From contig NZ_CP036524.1 of assembly GCF_008281175.1 (NCBI RefSeq), forward strand, positions 1,178,001 through 1,242,000: 64,000 bases of DNA. Reading direction: 5' to 3'. Under the pieces are notes generated by a model. The model did not search any database. It had not been told where the DNA came from and saw only the letters and a list, made by a program, of their open reading frames with translations. The position numbers and the translations under genes are program-made. Below are positions 16,865-24,465 of this stretch, one piece after another. Each line of letters starts with the position of its first letter. Position 1 is the stretch's first letter. Source of the DNA: [Clostridium] hylemonae DSM 15053 (lineage in GTDB: Bacteria; Bacillota; Clostridia; Lachnospirales; Lachnospiraceae).

Positions 16865-18322
16865 TCAGTTCCTGTTTTCGTCCGGAATCAGAATGTTTTC
16901 CATTTCCGGAAAGCCAAGCTGCGACAAATAATTCACGGTACTGCGGAGTTCATAGATGATAAGTTCTTCAAGCGCTGCGGAGAAACGCAAATAATCCTCT
17001 TTCTGCAGCGCCTCGGCCAAAGCGTCGAAATAAGGAGCGTAAATGCGGTTGATGTATTCCTGGCTTCCTTCCATTCCGCGCAGAGCATAGGCCCAAAAGA
17101 ATTGAAGCAGCAGCTCGGAGTAAACGGTTCTAATGGTCTGTAAAGGAGCAAGCTCTGCGATCGACTTCAGTATGAAATAGGATAAAGTTTCGCCGCGCTG
17201 CCGTTTTCTGTTTGAATCCAGTTCCCGGAGCAGTTGTCTGACGGAAGCCCCGTCGAGAGAAGAAAGCGTGAGCAGGGATACCTCACGGCAGGACAGCGCA
17301 AGTATCTGAAGGCTCTCTGTCATATCAATAAGCCGCCGGCGCAGAACAGGGTTGGTGAAATCACTGTTTTCTGTGGTTTTATCAAACGGAAGTATTTTTG
17401 TACCTACATATTTCGCGGACTTTATCGCCCCGACGCTGTAAAGAAGATCAAACGCTCTGCGGACCGTGCTCAAGGAAATGCCTTTCCGGGCCGCCAGTTC
17501 CTTTTGGGATGGGAGCAGGCTTCCGACAGGATATTTGCCTTGGCTGATCGAGAGGAGCAGCTCCATGGCAAATGAATAACAGAGCTGCTGGTTTTTCCTG
17601 TAAGAACTCCAGGCAAATGTAATCTCTTCCTCTGCGGGCGGCGCAGTGATCCTCGTCTCGTAGAACCGGTTCAAAGCAAAAGATAACCGCTTCATTGTCC
17701 GTTCCACCTCAGCGCGCAGTGAGGGCCAGTCTTTGTTCCGGCAGAGGGTCATAACTGCAGGAAGATAATCAGCAGACGGCTCAAAATACTGCAGATTATC
17801 TGTGAAACTGAATATAGGAACGTGTAAAAACATAGAGCTCTGCCAGACGAGACGCATAAGGAGGGCGTTCCCGAGGGCGCTGTACTTTTGATTGATATTC
17901 GTCAGTATAGCATAAGGAGCCGACGTGCTGACTTCGCGGGAAAGCCGGTCCATCGCCTGCAGTGTCTCTGATGACGCATTTTTCAGCCCATTCCACTGCA
18001 CATTGCCAAACAGAGGGAACATAGAGGCCGCCAGGTCAAATATTGCATGTTTGCGCATGGAAAAAAAGATCTGGACAAACTGTTCCGTTTCCTGGGTACT
18101 GAGTTTAACGCTGACAGTGGCCCCCACGTTCTTTGACAGAGTAATATAACCCCCGTCTCTGAGCTTAAGATATGCGGCGCGGGCCGTATCGACCGATACG
18201 CAGAGCAGGGAGCTGGTCTCTTCTATGTTGGGGAGCTTTTCCCCGTAACGATATGTGCCAAACTGAATCTGGGTAAGCAGGACGTTGTAAACGACCTTGC
18301 GCAGTTCTGTACTGTTTTCCAA
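16865..18322 (-). CDS. GntR-type regulator with two winged-helix segments
   Basis: 485 residues. The N-terminal 75 residues form a GntR winged helix (KLPNIEETSSLLCVSVDTARAAYLKLRD, then GATVSV). A second GntR-like motif occurs in mid-protein, at about residues 250-315 (LLPSQKELAARKGISLSTVRRAFDLLYSVGAI). Each is followed by a helical region of no family I recognise. The start is TTG at 18322, with GGAGG seven bases upstream on this strand. A duplicated GntR-plus-helical unit is unusual; it could bind two half-sites with one chain. The Crp-like gene follows directly. Its likely targets are its own promoter and the divergent hybrid kinase. Confidence 0.8.
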   Translation of the reverse strand: MENSTELRKVVYNVLLTQIQFGTYRYGEKLPNIEETSSLLCVSVDTARAAYLKLRDGGYITLSKNVGATVSVKLSTQETEQFVQIFFSMRKHAIFDLAASMFPLFGNVQWNGLKNASSETLQAMDRLSREVSTSAPYAILTNINQKYSALGNALLMRLVWQSSMFLHVPIFSFTDNLQYFEPSADYLPAVMTLCRNKDWPSLRAEVERTMKRLSFALNRFYETRITAPPAEEEITFAWSSYRKNQQLCYSFAMELLLSISQGKYPVGSLLPSQKELAARKGISLSTVRRAFDLLYSVGAIKSAKYVGTKILPFDKTTENSDFTNPVLRRRLIDMTESLQILALSCREVSLLTLSSLDGASVRQLLRELDSNRKRQRGETLSYFILKSIAELAPLQTIRTVYSELLLQFFWAYALRGMEGSQEYINRIYAPYFDALAEALQKEDYLRFSAALEELIIYELRSTVNYLSQLGFPEMENILIPDENRN

Positions 18323-18368
18323 AATGGTACCTCCATTAATAAAAGGAATATTAAAGATGGTAGCTTTA

Positions 18369-18397
18369 AGTATAGCATTTTTTCATCCGGGTTTCCA
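18369..18397 (-). promoter_or_regulatory. Predicted promoter for the GntR-Crp operon
   Basis: Read on the - strand: TGGAAA (18397-18392), 17-base spacer, TATACT (18374-18369), about 46 bases before the TTG start. It is back-to-back with the predicted promoter of the divergent kinase. Confidence 0.55.
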
Positions 18398-18421
18398 CAA
18401 GATTCCTTCTGCCGTCTATTG

Positions 18422-18450
18422 TTGCTATTTTGTCCGCGATTTGTTATACT
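18422..18450 (+). promoter_or_regulatory. Predicted promoter for the hybrid kinase
   Basis: TTGCTA (18422-18427), 17-base spacer, TATACT (18445-18450), about 79 bases before the chosen ATG. The 200-base divergent region between this gene and the GntR gene holds only these two promoters as far as I can see. Confidence 0.6.
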
Positions 18451-18528
18451 TCAATATATATGTATGTGAACAATTAGAAAATCTCAAATCAATATCAGCG
18501 GATGAGGAGAAGTGAGGAGTTAAGACAG

Positions 18529-21159
18529 ATGCAGAATACAGTAAAAAACAAGGAGTTGTCCGTGGGCAAAAGCCAACGGATGAGTATTGTCAGTACGGCG
18601 GTCCTCATTCTGCTCATGCTTAGCTACCTGGTGATGACTATCAGCAATTCCACCAAGCTTGCGGCCCAGACGGAGATCATCTCAAACCATCCCTTTGAGG
18701 TGGTGATATGTGCCGACGACGTAAAGCTCTATGTGTCGGAAATGAGCCTCAGGACCGGGCGGCTGGAGCGCCACCACAACAGCGATGACGTGGAGATCGC
18801 CGCCGGCAAACTGGAAGAACTGTATCAGTCGCTTAAAGAACCGGTTGCCCATGTTGAGAAATTATATCTGGGCGATGCAGAAGACGTACAGGAACTGGAA
18901 AGCACGCTGGCACTTCTGCAGACGGAACAGAACGTCTATCTGGAATTTTGTCTGCAGCCAGGGCTCACAGAGGAGAAGATCGAAGCCTATACACGGGAGC
19001 ATCTCCAGCCCCTTTATGATCAGGCGGTCCATCAGGCGGAGCATATCATCTCCACCGCGCAGGAGAAAAAGGTGGGATATGGGGCCACCGCTGAAACACT
19101 GCGGATTTCCAGCCTGATCGGCTCTGTTCTGCTGATGGGACTGATGATAGTCGTGCTGCTCGTATCCCAGTATGTCCTTCACCGTCAGAGAAAAGAGCTG
19201 GTGTACAGAAGTAAACTTTTTGACTGCCTGTCTCTGAGCATCGATGACGCTTTTATCATTCGGGATGCGGATACCGGGGCGATCATCTACCGCGGACTCA
19301 ACCTGGAGCGGATCCTTGGGATCCCTATGGTGGATATGGAAAGTCTGTATCAGGGGCTGAAGGAAGAGGATGCCCGTATTTTCAAAGAGGACTATAACGC
19401 TGTGCAGTCTGCTTCCCCGTATGAAAAGCTGGTGGAATATACCAGACCCGATAAGGAAAAGCGCTGGATGCTCGTACGGATCTACAGGGTGGAAGATATG
19501 AATGCCCCGCAGCTTATCACCGTATTTTCTGACCGCACAGAAGAGGTCTGTTCGCGTCAGGCCCTGCAGGAGGCAATGCTGGCAGCGGAAAATGCCAACG
19601 CGGCAAAGAGTGAGTTCCTGTCCAGGATGAGCCACGAGATCCGTACGCCTCTGAATGCCGTCATAGGCATGACTACGATCGCGGCGGCGTCGGTCAGTGA
19701 TCCTGCCAGAGTAGAGGACTGTCTTACGAAGATCACGTTTTCGTCCAGACACCTTCTGATGCTGATCAACGACGTGCTGGACATGTCTAAAATAGAAAGC
19801 AGCAAGATGGCTCTGCAGAATGAGCCGTTTGATATCTTTGAGATCGTTAACGGCTTTGTATCCACCGTTTATGCTCAGGCAAAAAGTAAAGACATCGTGT
19901 TTGAAGAGACGATGGAAGGGTTTGGAAAAGATACGGTATTTATCGGAGATTCGCTGCGGCTCAATCAGATCCTGATGAACCTCAGTTCCAACGCAGTAAA
20001 ATTTACCCCGCCGGGGGGCAGCATCCATCTGGACGTTTCCAGATATAAGAAAGGCAACCAGGCCGACGTGATCCGTTTCGTTCTTAAAGATACCGGGATC
20101 GGTATGACAAAGGAGGCTGTCGGACGTATCTTCCAGCCGTTTGAACAGGCAGACGCTTCCATCGCAAAGCGTTATGGTGGTACAGGGCTTGGCATGTCTA
20201 TTACCCGCAATCTGATCACATTGATGGGGGGACAGATCCAGGTAGAGAGCGAGCCTGGTCTGGGGACAGCCTTTATCGTAGATCTGCCGTTTGAAAAAGG
20301 AGAAGAGAATCAAATGCCGGAGCCTGATTTTGGGCAGCAGAAGCTCAGGGCGCTGATCGTGGATGACGAGAGGCAGGTGTGTGAACAGACGGCGGTTCTT
20401 CTCGAAAAGATCAAGATCGACGCACAGTGGCGCCAGTCAGGCGCCGAGGCTCTGGAACGGGTGAAAGAGAGCCGCCGGGAGGGACAAGACATCGACCTTT
20501 GTCTCATTGACTGGAAAATGCCGGATATGGACGGCGTTGAGGTCACCCGCCGCATCCGCAGGGAGGTGGGAAACGACGTACCTATTGTGATGATATCGGC
20601 ATATGATATCTCAGAGGTGGAAGAGGAAGCGCGGGCTGCCGGAGTGAACGGGTTTCTTCCGAAGCCGCTGTACCGTTCATCTGTTTACGCCGCTGTCAAA
20701 GCGGCAATGGACCGTAAAATGCCGCGTCCTGCAGACGCGGAGTACAAATCAGCCGATAAGCCCCTGAACGGCATCCATCTGCTGATAGCAGAAGACAATG
20801 CGCTCAACCAGGAGATTGCGGCGGCGCTGCTGCGTATGAACGGCGCCGCGGCAGACTGCGTGGATGACGGGCGGCAGGCAGTGGACGCATTTCTCGCTTC
20901 AAAGCCCGGCGAATACGATGCGGTGCTTATGGACGTACAGATGCCTGTGATGGATGGCTATGAGGCTGCGAGACGCATCCGTACTTCAGATCATCCGCAG
21001 GCCGGTACGATTCCGATCATTGCCACAACGGCCAATGCATTCAGCGCCGATGTCTCATCAGCGCTGGCTGCGGGAATGAATGCCCATGTGAGCAAACCGC
21101 TGGATGTCACACAACTTTGCAGGACACTTTTAGACTGCATCCGCAGGGCGGATGACTAG
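18529..21159 (+). CDS. Membrane hybrid sensor kinase with two receiver domains
   Basis: 876 residues from the ATG at 18529, which has GGAG nine bases upstream; an in-frame ATG at 18502 lacks a ribosome site. Membrane helices lie near residues 20-40 and 195-220, flanking an extracellular four-helix-like sensor. Next come a PAS-like region, HisKA (His369 in SHEIRTPLNAVIG), HATPase_c (NLSSNAVKFTPPGG, DTGIGM, GTGLGMSITRNL), receiver 1 (Asp661 in LIDWKMPDMDG) and receiver 2 (Asp802 in LMDVQMPVMDGYEA). The lack of a DNA-binding output suggests a phosphorelay. The divergent GntR/Crp pair probably controls it. Confidence 0.9.
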   Translation: MQNTVKNKELSVGKSQRMSIVSTAVLILLMLSYLVMTISNSTKLAAQTEIISNHPFEVVICADDVKLYVSEMSLRTGRLERHHNSDDVEIAAGKLEELYQSLKEPVAHVEKLYLGDAEDVQELESTLALLQTEQNVYLEFCLQPGLTEEKIEAYTREHLQPLYDQAVHQAEHIISTAQEKKVGYGATAETLRISSLIGSVLLMGLMIVVLLVSQYVLHRQRKELVYRSKLFDCLSLSIDDAFIIRDADTGAIIYRGLNLERILGIPMVDMESLYQGLKEEDARIFKEDYNAVQSASPYEKLVEYTRPDKEKRWMLVRIYRVEDMNAPQLITVFSDRTEEVCSRQALQEAMLAAENANAAKSEFLSRMSHEIRTPLNAVIGMTTIAAASVSDPARVEDCLTKITFSSRHLLMLINDVLDMSKIESSKMALQNEPFDIFEIVNGFVSTVYAQAKSKDIVFEETMEGFGKDTVFIGDSLRLNQILMNLSSNAVKFTPPGGSIHLDVSRYKKGNQADVIRFVLKDTGIGMTKEAVGRIFQPFEQADASIAKRYGGTGLGMSITRNLITLMGGQIQVESEPGLGTAFIVDLPFEKGEENQMPEPDFGQQKLRALIVDDERQVCEQTAVLLEKIKIDAQWRQSGAEALERVKESRREGQDIDLCLIDWKMPDMDGVEVTRRIRREVGNDVPIVMISAYDISEVEEEARAAGVNGFLPKPLYRSSVYAAVKAAMDRKMPRPADAEYKSADKPLNGIHLLIAEDNALNQEIAAALLRMNGAAADCVDDGRQAVDAFLASKPGEYDAVLMDVQMPVMDGYEAARRIRTSDHPQAGTIPIIATTANAFSADVSSALAAGMNAHVSKPLDVTQLCRTLLDCIRRADD

Positions 21160-21193
21160 ACAGACGTAAAAAGTACATAATAATGACAGATAG

Positions 21194-21225
21194 GAAGACG
21201 GTTTAGTATTAAACGGTCTTCTTTT
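21194..21225 (+). terminator. Terminator after the hybrid kinase
   Basis: GAAGACGGTTTA (21194-21205) pairs with TAAACGGTCTTC with one internal G-G mismatch, a 4-base loop and CTTTTAT following. It ends 66 bases after the kinase stop. Confidence 0.7.
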
Positions 21226-21280
21226 ATCTGTTTAGTACAATTTACCTGATGGTCAATATATAAAAAATGTGCTAATCTGA

Positions 21281-21309
21281 TTGACGTACACATATATATG
21301 GAGTAAAAT
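21281..21309 (+). promoter_or_regulatory. Strong predicted promoter for the alarmone synthetase gene
   Basis: TTGACG (21281-21286), a 17-base spacer and TAAAAT (21304-21309). The predicted start of transcription, near 21316, falls on the GAAC-N4-GTTC site. The coding start is about 130 bases farther on, leaving an AT-rich leader with no structure I recognise. Confidence 0.65.
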
Positions 21310-21315
21310 GAAAGA

Positions 21316-21327
21316 GAACATTTGTTC
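21316..21327. promoter_or_regulatory. LexA-box-like operator GAACATTTGTTC
   Basis: A perfect match to the Firmicutes LexA/DinR core GAAC-N4-GTTC, extended to a 14-bp palindrome (AGAACATTTGTTCT, 21315-21328). It sits at the predicted +1 of the synthetase promoter, where repressor binding would block initiation. SOS control is an inference from this one site. Confidence 0.6.
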
Positions 21328-21445
21328 TGGAGTATACTTGATAAAAAGACAGAACAGATATAGCAAGATATGAGTAAGAAAATTATTGATAAGTTAACTA
21401 TTTCCCTTTTGGAAACAGTTAAGAAGGAAGCTTTGAGGTGATATA

Positions 21446-22060
21446 ATGTCAGATATCTTACAAAGGGATGGTCTTACGATAGAATTGCTTGGACGCTTGT
21501 CTTATAAGTCAAATCTAGGAATTAACTTAAAGAAGAATTTACATTATTTTGATAAGGAAAAGCTTTTTGAAGAACTTATAAAGGTGAATGAGTGGTATGA
21601 TTCGTATGATGAATTGTATGAATTAGCATTGGACTATAGAATTAAGAGTATTCAATCTGCAATATTGAAGTATGAAAGATATTATCCAGACCATCAGACC
21701 AGAAAAGTATTTGATGATATGTTAGGATTTCGTTCGCTATGTGATAATTACGAGGATGTGTTGACATTGAAGGGAATTCCAGAGTTACGTGTGGCAGACA
21801 TGTCAAAAGGAAAAGCAAATGATGATGGTTATAGAGGGATTCATGTGTATTTTCAATTAGATGGCAGTCATTACCCTATCGAAATACAATATAATACATA
21901 TTATGACAGGCAATTTAACAATTGGCTTCATAAATATGTATATAAAAAGAAATATGATAATTCGGTAGGATGTCACTTGCGAGAATTATACGAAGGTGCT
22001 AAAATTCTAACAGAAAAAGATTTTAAGGAGGCGTTAGAACATGTGTTATTTAGTAGCTAA
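21446..22060 (+). CDS. Small alarmone synthetase-like protein (RelA/SpoT nucleotidyltransferase domain)
   Basis: A 204-residue protein with a synthetase-only RelA/SpoT core. Family motifs are recognisable: RIKSIQSAILK (65-75), catalytic Asp91 in DMLGFR, the substrate loop GYRGIHV (128-134), catalytic Glu146 in EIQ and His162 in the WLHKYVYKK segment. No HD hydrolase, TGS or ACT domain is present. Enzymes of this class transfer pyrophosphate from ATP to GTP/GDP, or in toxic versions (toxSAS) to ATP/ADP or tRNA. It is AT-rich compared with its neighbours, overlaps a 74-residue gene by 20 bases and lies behind a LexA-box-like site, all compatible with acquired accessory DNA. Housekeeping versus toxin role cannot be settled from sequence. 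Confidence 0.8.
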   Translation: MSDILQRDGLTIELLGRLSYKSNLGINLKKNLHYFDKEKLFEELIKVNEWYDSYDELYELALDYRIKSIQSAILKYERYYPDHQTRKVFDDMLGFRSLCDNYEDVLTLKGIPELRVADMSKGKANDDGYRGIHVYFQLDGSHYPIEIQYNTYYDRQFNNWLHKYVYKKKYDNSVGCHLRELYEGAKILTEKDFKEALEHVLFSS

Positions 22061-22265
22061 ACATGTAGGTGAAGTCGGAAGTGTTGCATTAAAAACAACA
22101 CATGGGAAACATCTTTCAGAGTTTAAAAGATCAATAGAGGAAAAAGTTGGATATGAAAAAATTCAACTTGTTACTATCAGTAGACCTTCAGCTTATGGAG
22201 AATATGAACCGTATTATTTTGCGGATACGGAGGAAGAATTTGAAAAACTTGTTATAAATATGTAG
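22041..22265 (+). CDS. Small partner protein of the alarmone synthetase (unknown function)
   Basis: 74 residues, starting with an ATG that overlaps the synthetase gene by 20 bases; AAGGAGG lies just upstream inside that gene, so the pair is translationally coupled. The sequence is soluble-looking, beginning MCYLVAKHVGEVGSVALKTTHG, with SRPSAYGEYEPYYFADTEEEFEKL near the end. I do not recognise a defined function; it resembles small DUF proteins found beside such synthetases in Firmicutes. If the synthetase is a toxSAS toxin, this would be the antitoxin candidate. The codon bias is AT-rich like its partner. Confidence 0.75.
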   Translation: MCYLVAKHVGEVGSVALKTTHGKHLSEFKRSIEEKVGYEKIQLVTISRPSAYGEYEPYYFADTEEEFEKLVINM

Positions 22266-22282
22266 AATCAGATTAACAAAGC

Positions 22283-22325
22283 AAAGTACAGAACAAACAT
22301 TCGGTTTGCTCTGTACTTTATTTTT
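22283..22325 (+). terminator. Terminator of the alarmone synthetase operon
   Basis: AAAGTACAGA (22283-22292) pairs with TCTGTACTTT, extended by an inner ACAAAC/GGTTTG segment with a small bulge, and followed by ATTTTT. It ends just before the uvrB promoter. Confidence 0.8.
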
Positions 22326-22331
22326 ATCTTC

Positions 22332-22340
22332 TGCTATAAT
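22332..22340 (+). promoter_or_regulatory. Extended -10 promoter element for uvrB
   Basis: TG-C-TATAAT (22332-22340), with only a poor -35 match in the terminator arm upstream. No complete GAAC-N4-GTTC LexA box was seen between here and the uvrB start, only a GAAC half-site at about 22360. Confidence 0.55.
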
Positions 22341-22408
22341 GTCAAAAGAAGAATATTACGAACTAAGGTGAAGAAAATATTATAGACGGATTCCTAAAGG
22401 AGAAAACT

Positions 22409-24391
22409 ATGGATCATTTTAACCTGGTATCAGAATACTCCCCAACCGGCGACCAGCCCCAAGCCATCGAAGCCCTTGTCAAAGGCTTCAAGGAAGGTAA
22501 CCAATGCCAGACCCTTCTTGGTGTTACCGGTTCGGGCAAGACGTTCACGATGGCAAACGTAATACAACAATTGAATAAACCAACGTTAATTATCGCGCAC
22601 AATAAGACTTTGGCAGCGCAGTTATATGGAGAGTTTAAAGAGTTCTTCCCTGAGAATGCAGTGGAATATTTTGTCTCCTACTATGATTATTACCAGCCGG
22701 AAGCATACGTGCCGTCTTCCGACACATATATAGCAAAGGATTCATCCATCAATGACGAGATAGACAAGCTGCGCCATTCTGCGACGGCGGCGCTGTCCGA
22801 GCGGCGCGATGTGGTGATTATCGCCAGTGTATCCTGCATCTACGGTCTTGGAAGTCCGATCGATTATCAGGAGATGGTCATTTCTCTGCGCCCGGGTATG
22901 ATAAAGGACCGGGATGATATTATAAGAAAGCTGATCGATATTCAGTATGACCGCAATGAGATGGACTTTAAGCGCGGTACGTTCCGTGTCCGGGGCGACG
23001 TGCTGGAGGTTATCCCGGCCATGAACGACTGTGACGTCATCCGCATCGAGTTTTTTGGAGATGAAGTAGAACGCATCACGGAAGTGGATGCACTTACAGG
23101 TGAGATAAAAAATGAACTGAATCATATCGCCATATTTCCTGCCTCACACTATGTCGTGTCCAAGGAGAGTATGGAGCGGGCGGTAAAAGAGATAGAAGTA
23201 GAGCTGGAAGAGCAGATCCAATATTTTAAGAGTAAAGGAAAGCTCCTTGAGGCACAGCGGATCTCCGAGCGGACGAATTTTGATATAGAGATGATGCGGG
23301 AGACCGGATTTTGTTCCGGTATTGAGAACTATTCCAGACATCTGACCGGACTGGCCCCGGGACAGCCGCCTCATACGCTGATCGACTATTTTCCGGACGA
23401 TTTTATCATGATGATAGACGAGTCCCACAAGACAGTGCCGCAGATCGGCGGTATGTACCACGGCGACCAGTCAAGAAAGTCTACGCTTGTGGACTATGGA
23501 TTCCGCCTGCCGTCCGCAAAGGATAACAGGCCGCTCAGTTTTGAGGAGTTTGAGGGCAAGCTGAATCAGGTGATGTTTGTGTCCGCCACCCCGGGCCGCT
23601 ATGAAGCGGAGCATGAGCTTTTGCGGGCGGAACAGGTCATCCGTCCTACGGGACTTCTGGATCCGGAGGTGGAAGTGCGGCCGGTGGAAGGACAGATTGA
23701 CGATCTGGTGGGTGAAGTTAACAGGGAAGTGGCCAAGAAGAATAAGATCCTTATTACGACTCTGACAAAGCGTATGGCAGAAGACTTGACAGATTATATG
23801 CGGGAACTGGGGATCCGTGTAAAATATCTGCACTCCGATATTGATACGCTGGAGCGTACCGAGATCGTCCGTGATATGCGTCTGGATGTGTTTGACGTTC
23901 TTGTCGGCATCAACCTGCTCAGAGAAGGACTTGATATCCCTGAGATAACGCTTGTCGCGATCCTGGATGCCGACAAGGAAGGTTTCCTGCGTTCCGAGGT
24001 ATCACTGATCCAGACGATCGGGCGTGCCGCCCGTAATTCAGAGGGGCATGTTATAATGTACGCGGATAAGGTGACAGATTCCATGCGCCTGGCGCTGGAA
24101 GAGACAAAGCGTCGGCGGCAGATACAGATGAAATACAATGAGGAGCACGGCATCACCCCGCAGACGATACAAAAGGCGGTACGTGATCTCATCAGTATAT
24201 CAAAGAAGGTCGCCACAGAAGAGATGCGCCTGGAGAAAGATCCCGAATCTATGAGCAGGAAAGAACTGGATAAGCTTATAAAAGAGGTGACAAAGCGGAT
24301 GAAAACGGCTGCGGCAGAACTGAACTTCGAGGCGGCGGCAGAATTGCGTGATAAATTAGTGGAATTGAAAAAGATATCAGAAGATTTATAG
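22409..24391 (+). CDS. uvrB: Excinuclease ABC subunit B
   Basis: A 660-residue damage-verification helicase of nucleotide excision repair, which is loaded by UvrA and recruits UvrC. Visible: Walker A GVTGSGKT (38-45), the beta-hairpin region [21 protein letters not shown], the DEAD-like box [12 protein letters not shown], helicase motifs ([27 protein letters not shown]) and a C-terminal UVR motif ([20 protein letters not shown]) that binds UvrC. Length is normal for the family. AAAGGAG precedes the ATG. It is followed by uvrA after a 74-base gap filled by a palindrome hairpin. Confidence 0.97.
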   Translation: MDHFNLVSEYSPTGDQPQAIEALVKGFKEGNQCQTLLGVTGSGKTFTMANVIQQLNKPTLIIAHNKTLAAQLYGEFKEFFPENAVEYFVSYYDYYQPEAYVPSSDTYIAKDSSINDEIDKLRHSATAALSERRDVVIIASVSCIYGLGSPIDYQEMVISLRPGMIKDRDDIIRKLIDIQYDRNEMDFKRGTFRVRGDVLEVIPAMNDCDVIRIEFFGDEVERITEVDALTGEIKNELNHIAIFPASHYVVSKESMERAVKEIEVELEEQIQYFKSKGKLLEAQRISERTNFDIEMMRETGFCSGIENYSRHLTGLAPGQPPHTLIDYFPDDFIMMIDESHKTVPQIGGMYHGDQSRKSTLVDYGFRLPSAKDNRPLSFEEFEGKLNQVMFVSATPGRYEAEHELLRAEQVIRPTGLLDPEVEVRPVEGQIDDLVGEVNREVAKKNKILITTLTKRMAEDLTDYMRELGIRVKYLHSDIDTLERTEIVRDMRLDVFDVLVGINLLREGLDIPEITLVAILDADKEGFLRSEVSLIQTIGRAARNSEGHVIMYADKVTDSMRLALEETKRRRQIQMKYNEEHGITPQTIQKAVRDLISISKKVATEEMRLEKDPESMSRKELDKLIKEVTKRMKTAAAELNFEAAAELRDKLVELKKISEDL

Positions 24392-24400
24392 AATTTTCAT

Positions 24401-24438
24401 AGGGGTCAGACCCCTCGCGCTGCAGGGGTCTGACCCCT
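24401..24438. repeat. GGGGTC palindrome pair between uvrB and uvrA
   Basis: Two 15-bp near-palindromes, AGGGGTCAGACCCCT (24401-24415) and AGGGGTCTGACCCCT (24424-24438), are exact reverse complements separated by CGCGCTGC, so the whole 38 bases can fold as one long hairpin. The same core, GGGGTCTGACCCC, recurs twice near 57.2 kb. It resembles dispersed REP-type palindromes; here it could also act as an attenuator in the uvrBA message. Confidence 0.8.
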
Positions 24439-24465
24439 GTGGAAATTGACAGAAAGGAATGTATG

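Noticed and set aside
22355-22370. LexA box before uvrB
   Set aside because: Only a GAAC half-site (CGAACTAAGGTG) is present; the GTTC half is missing.
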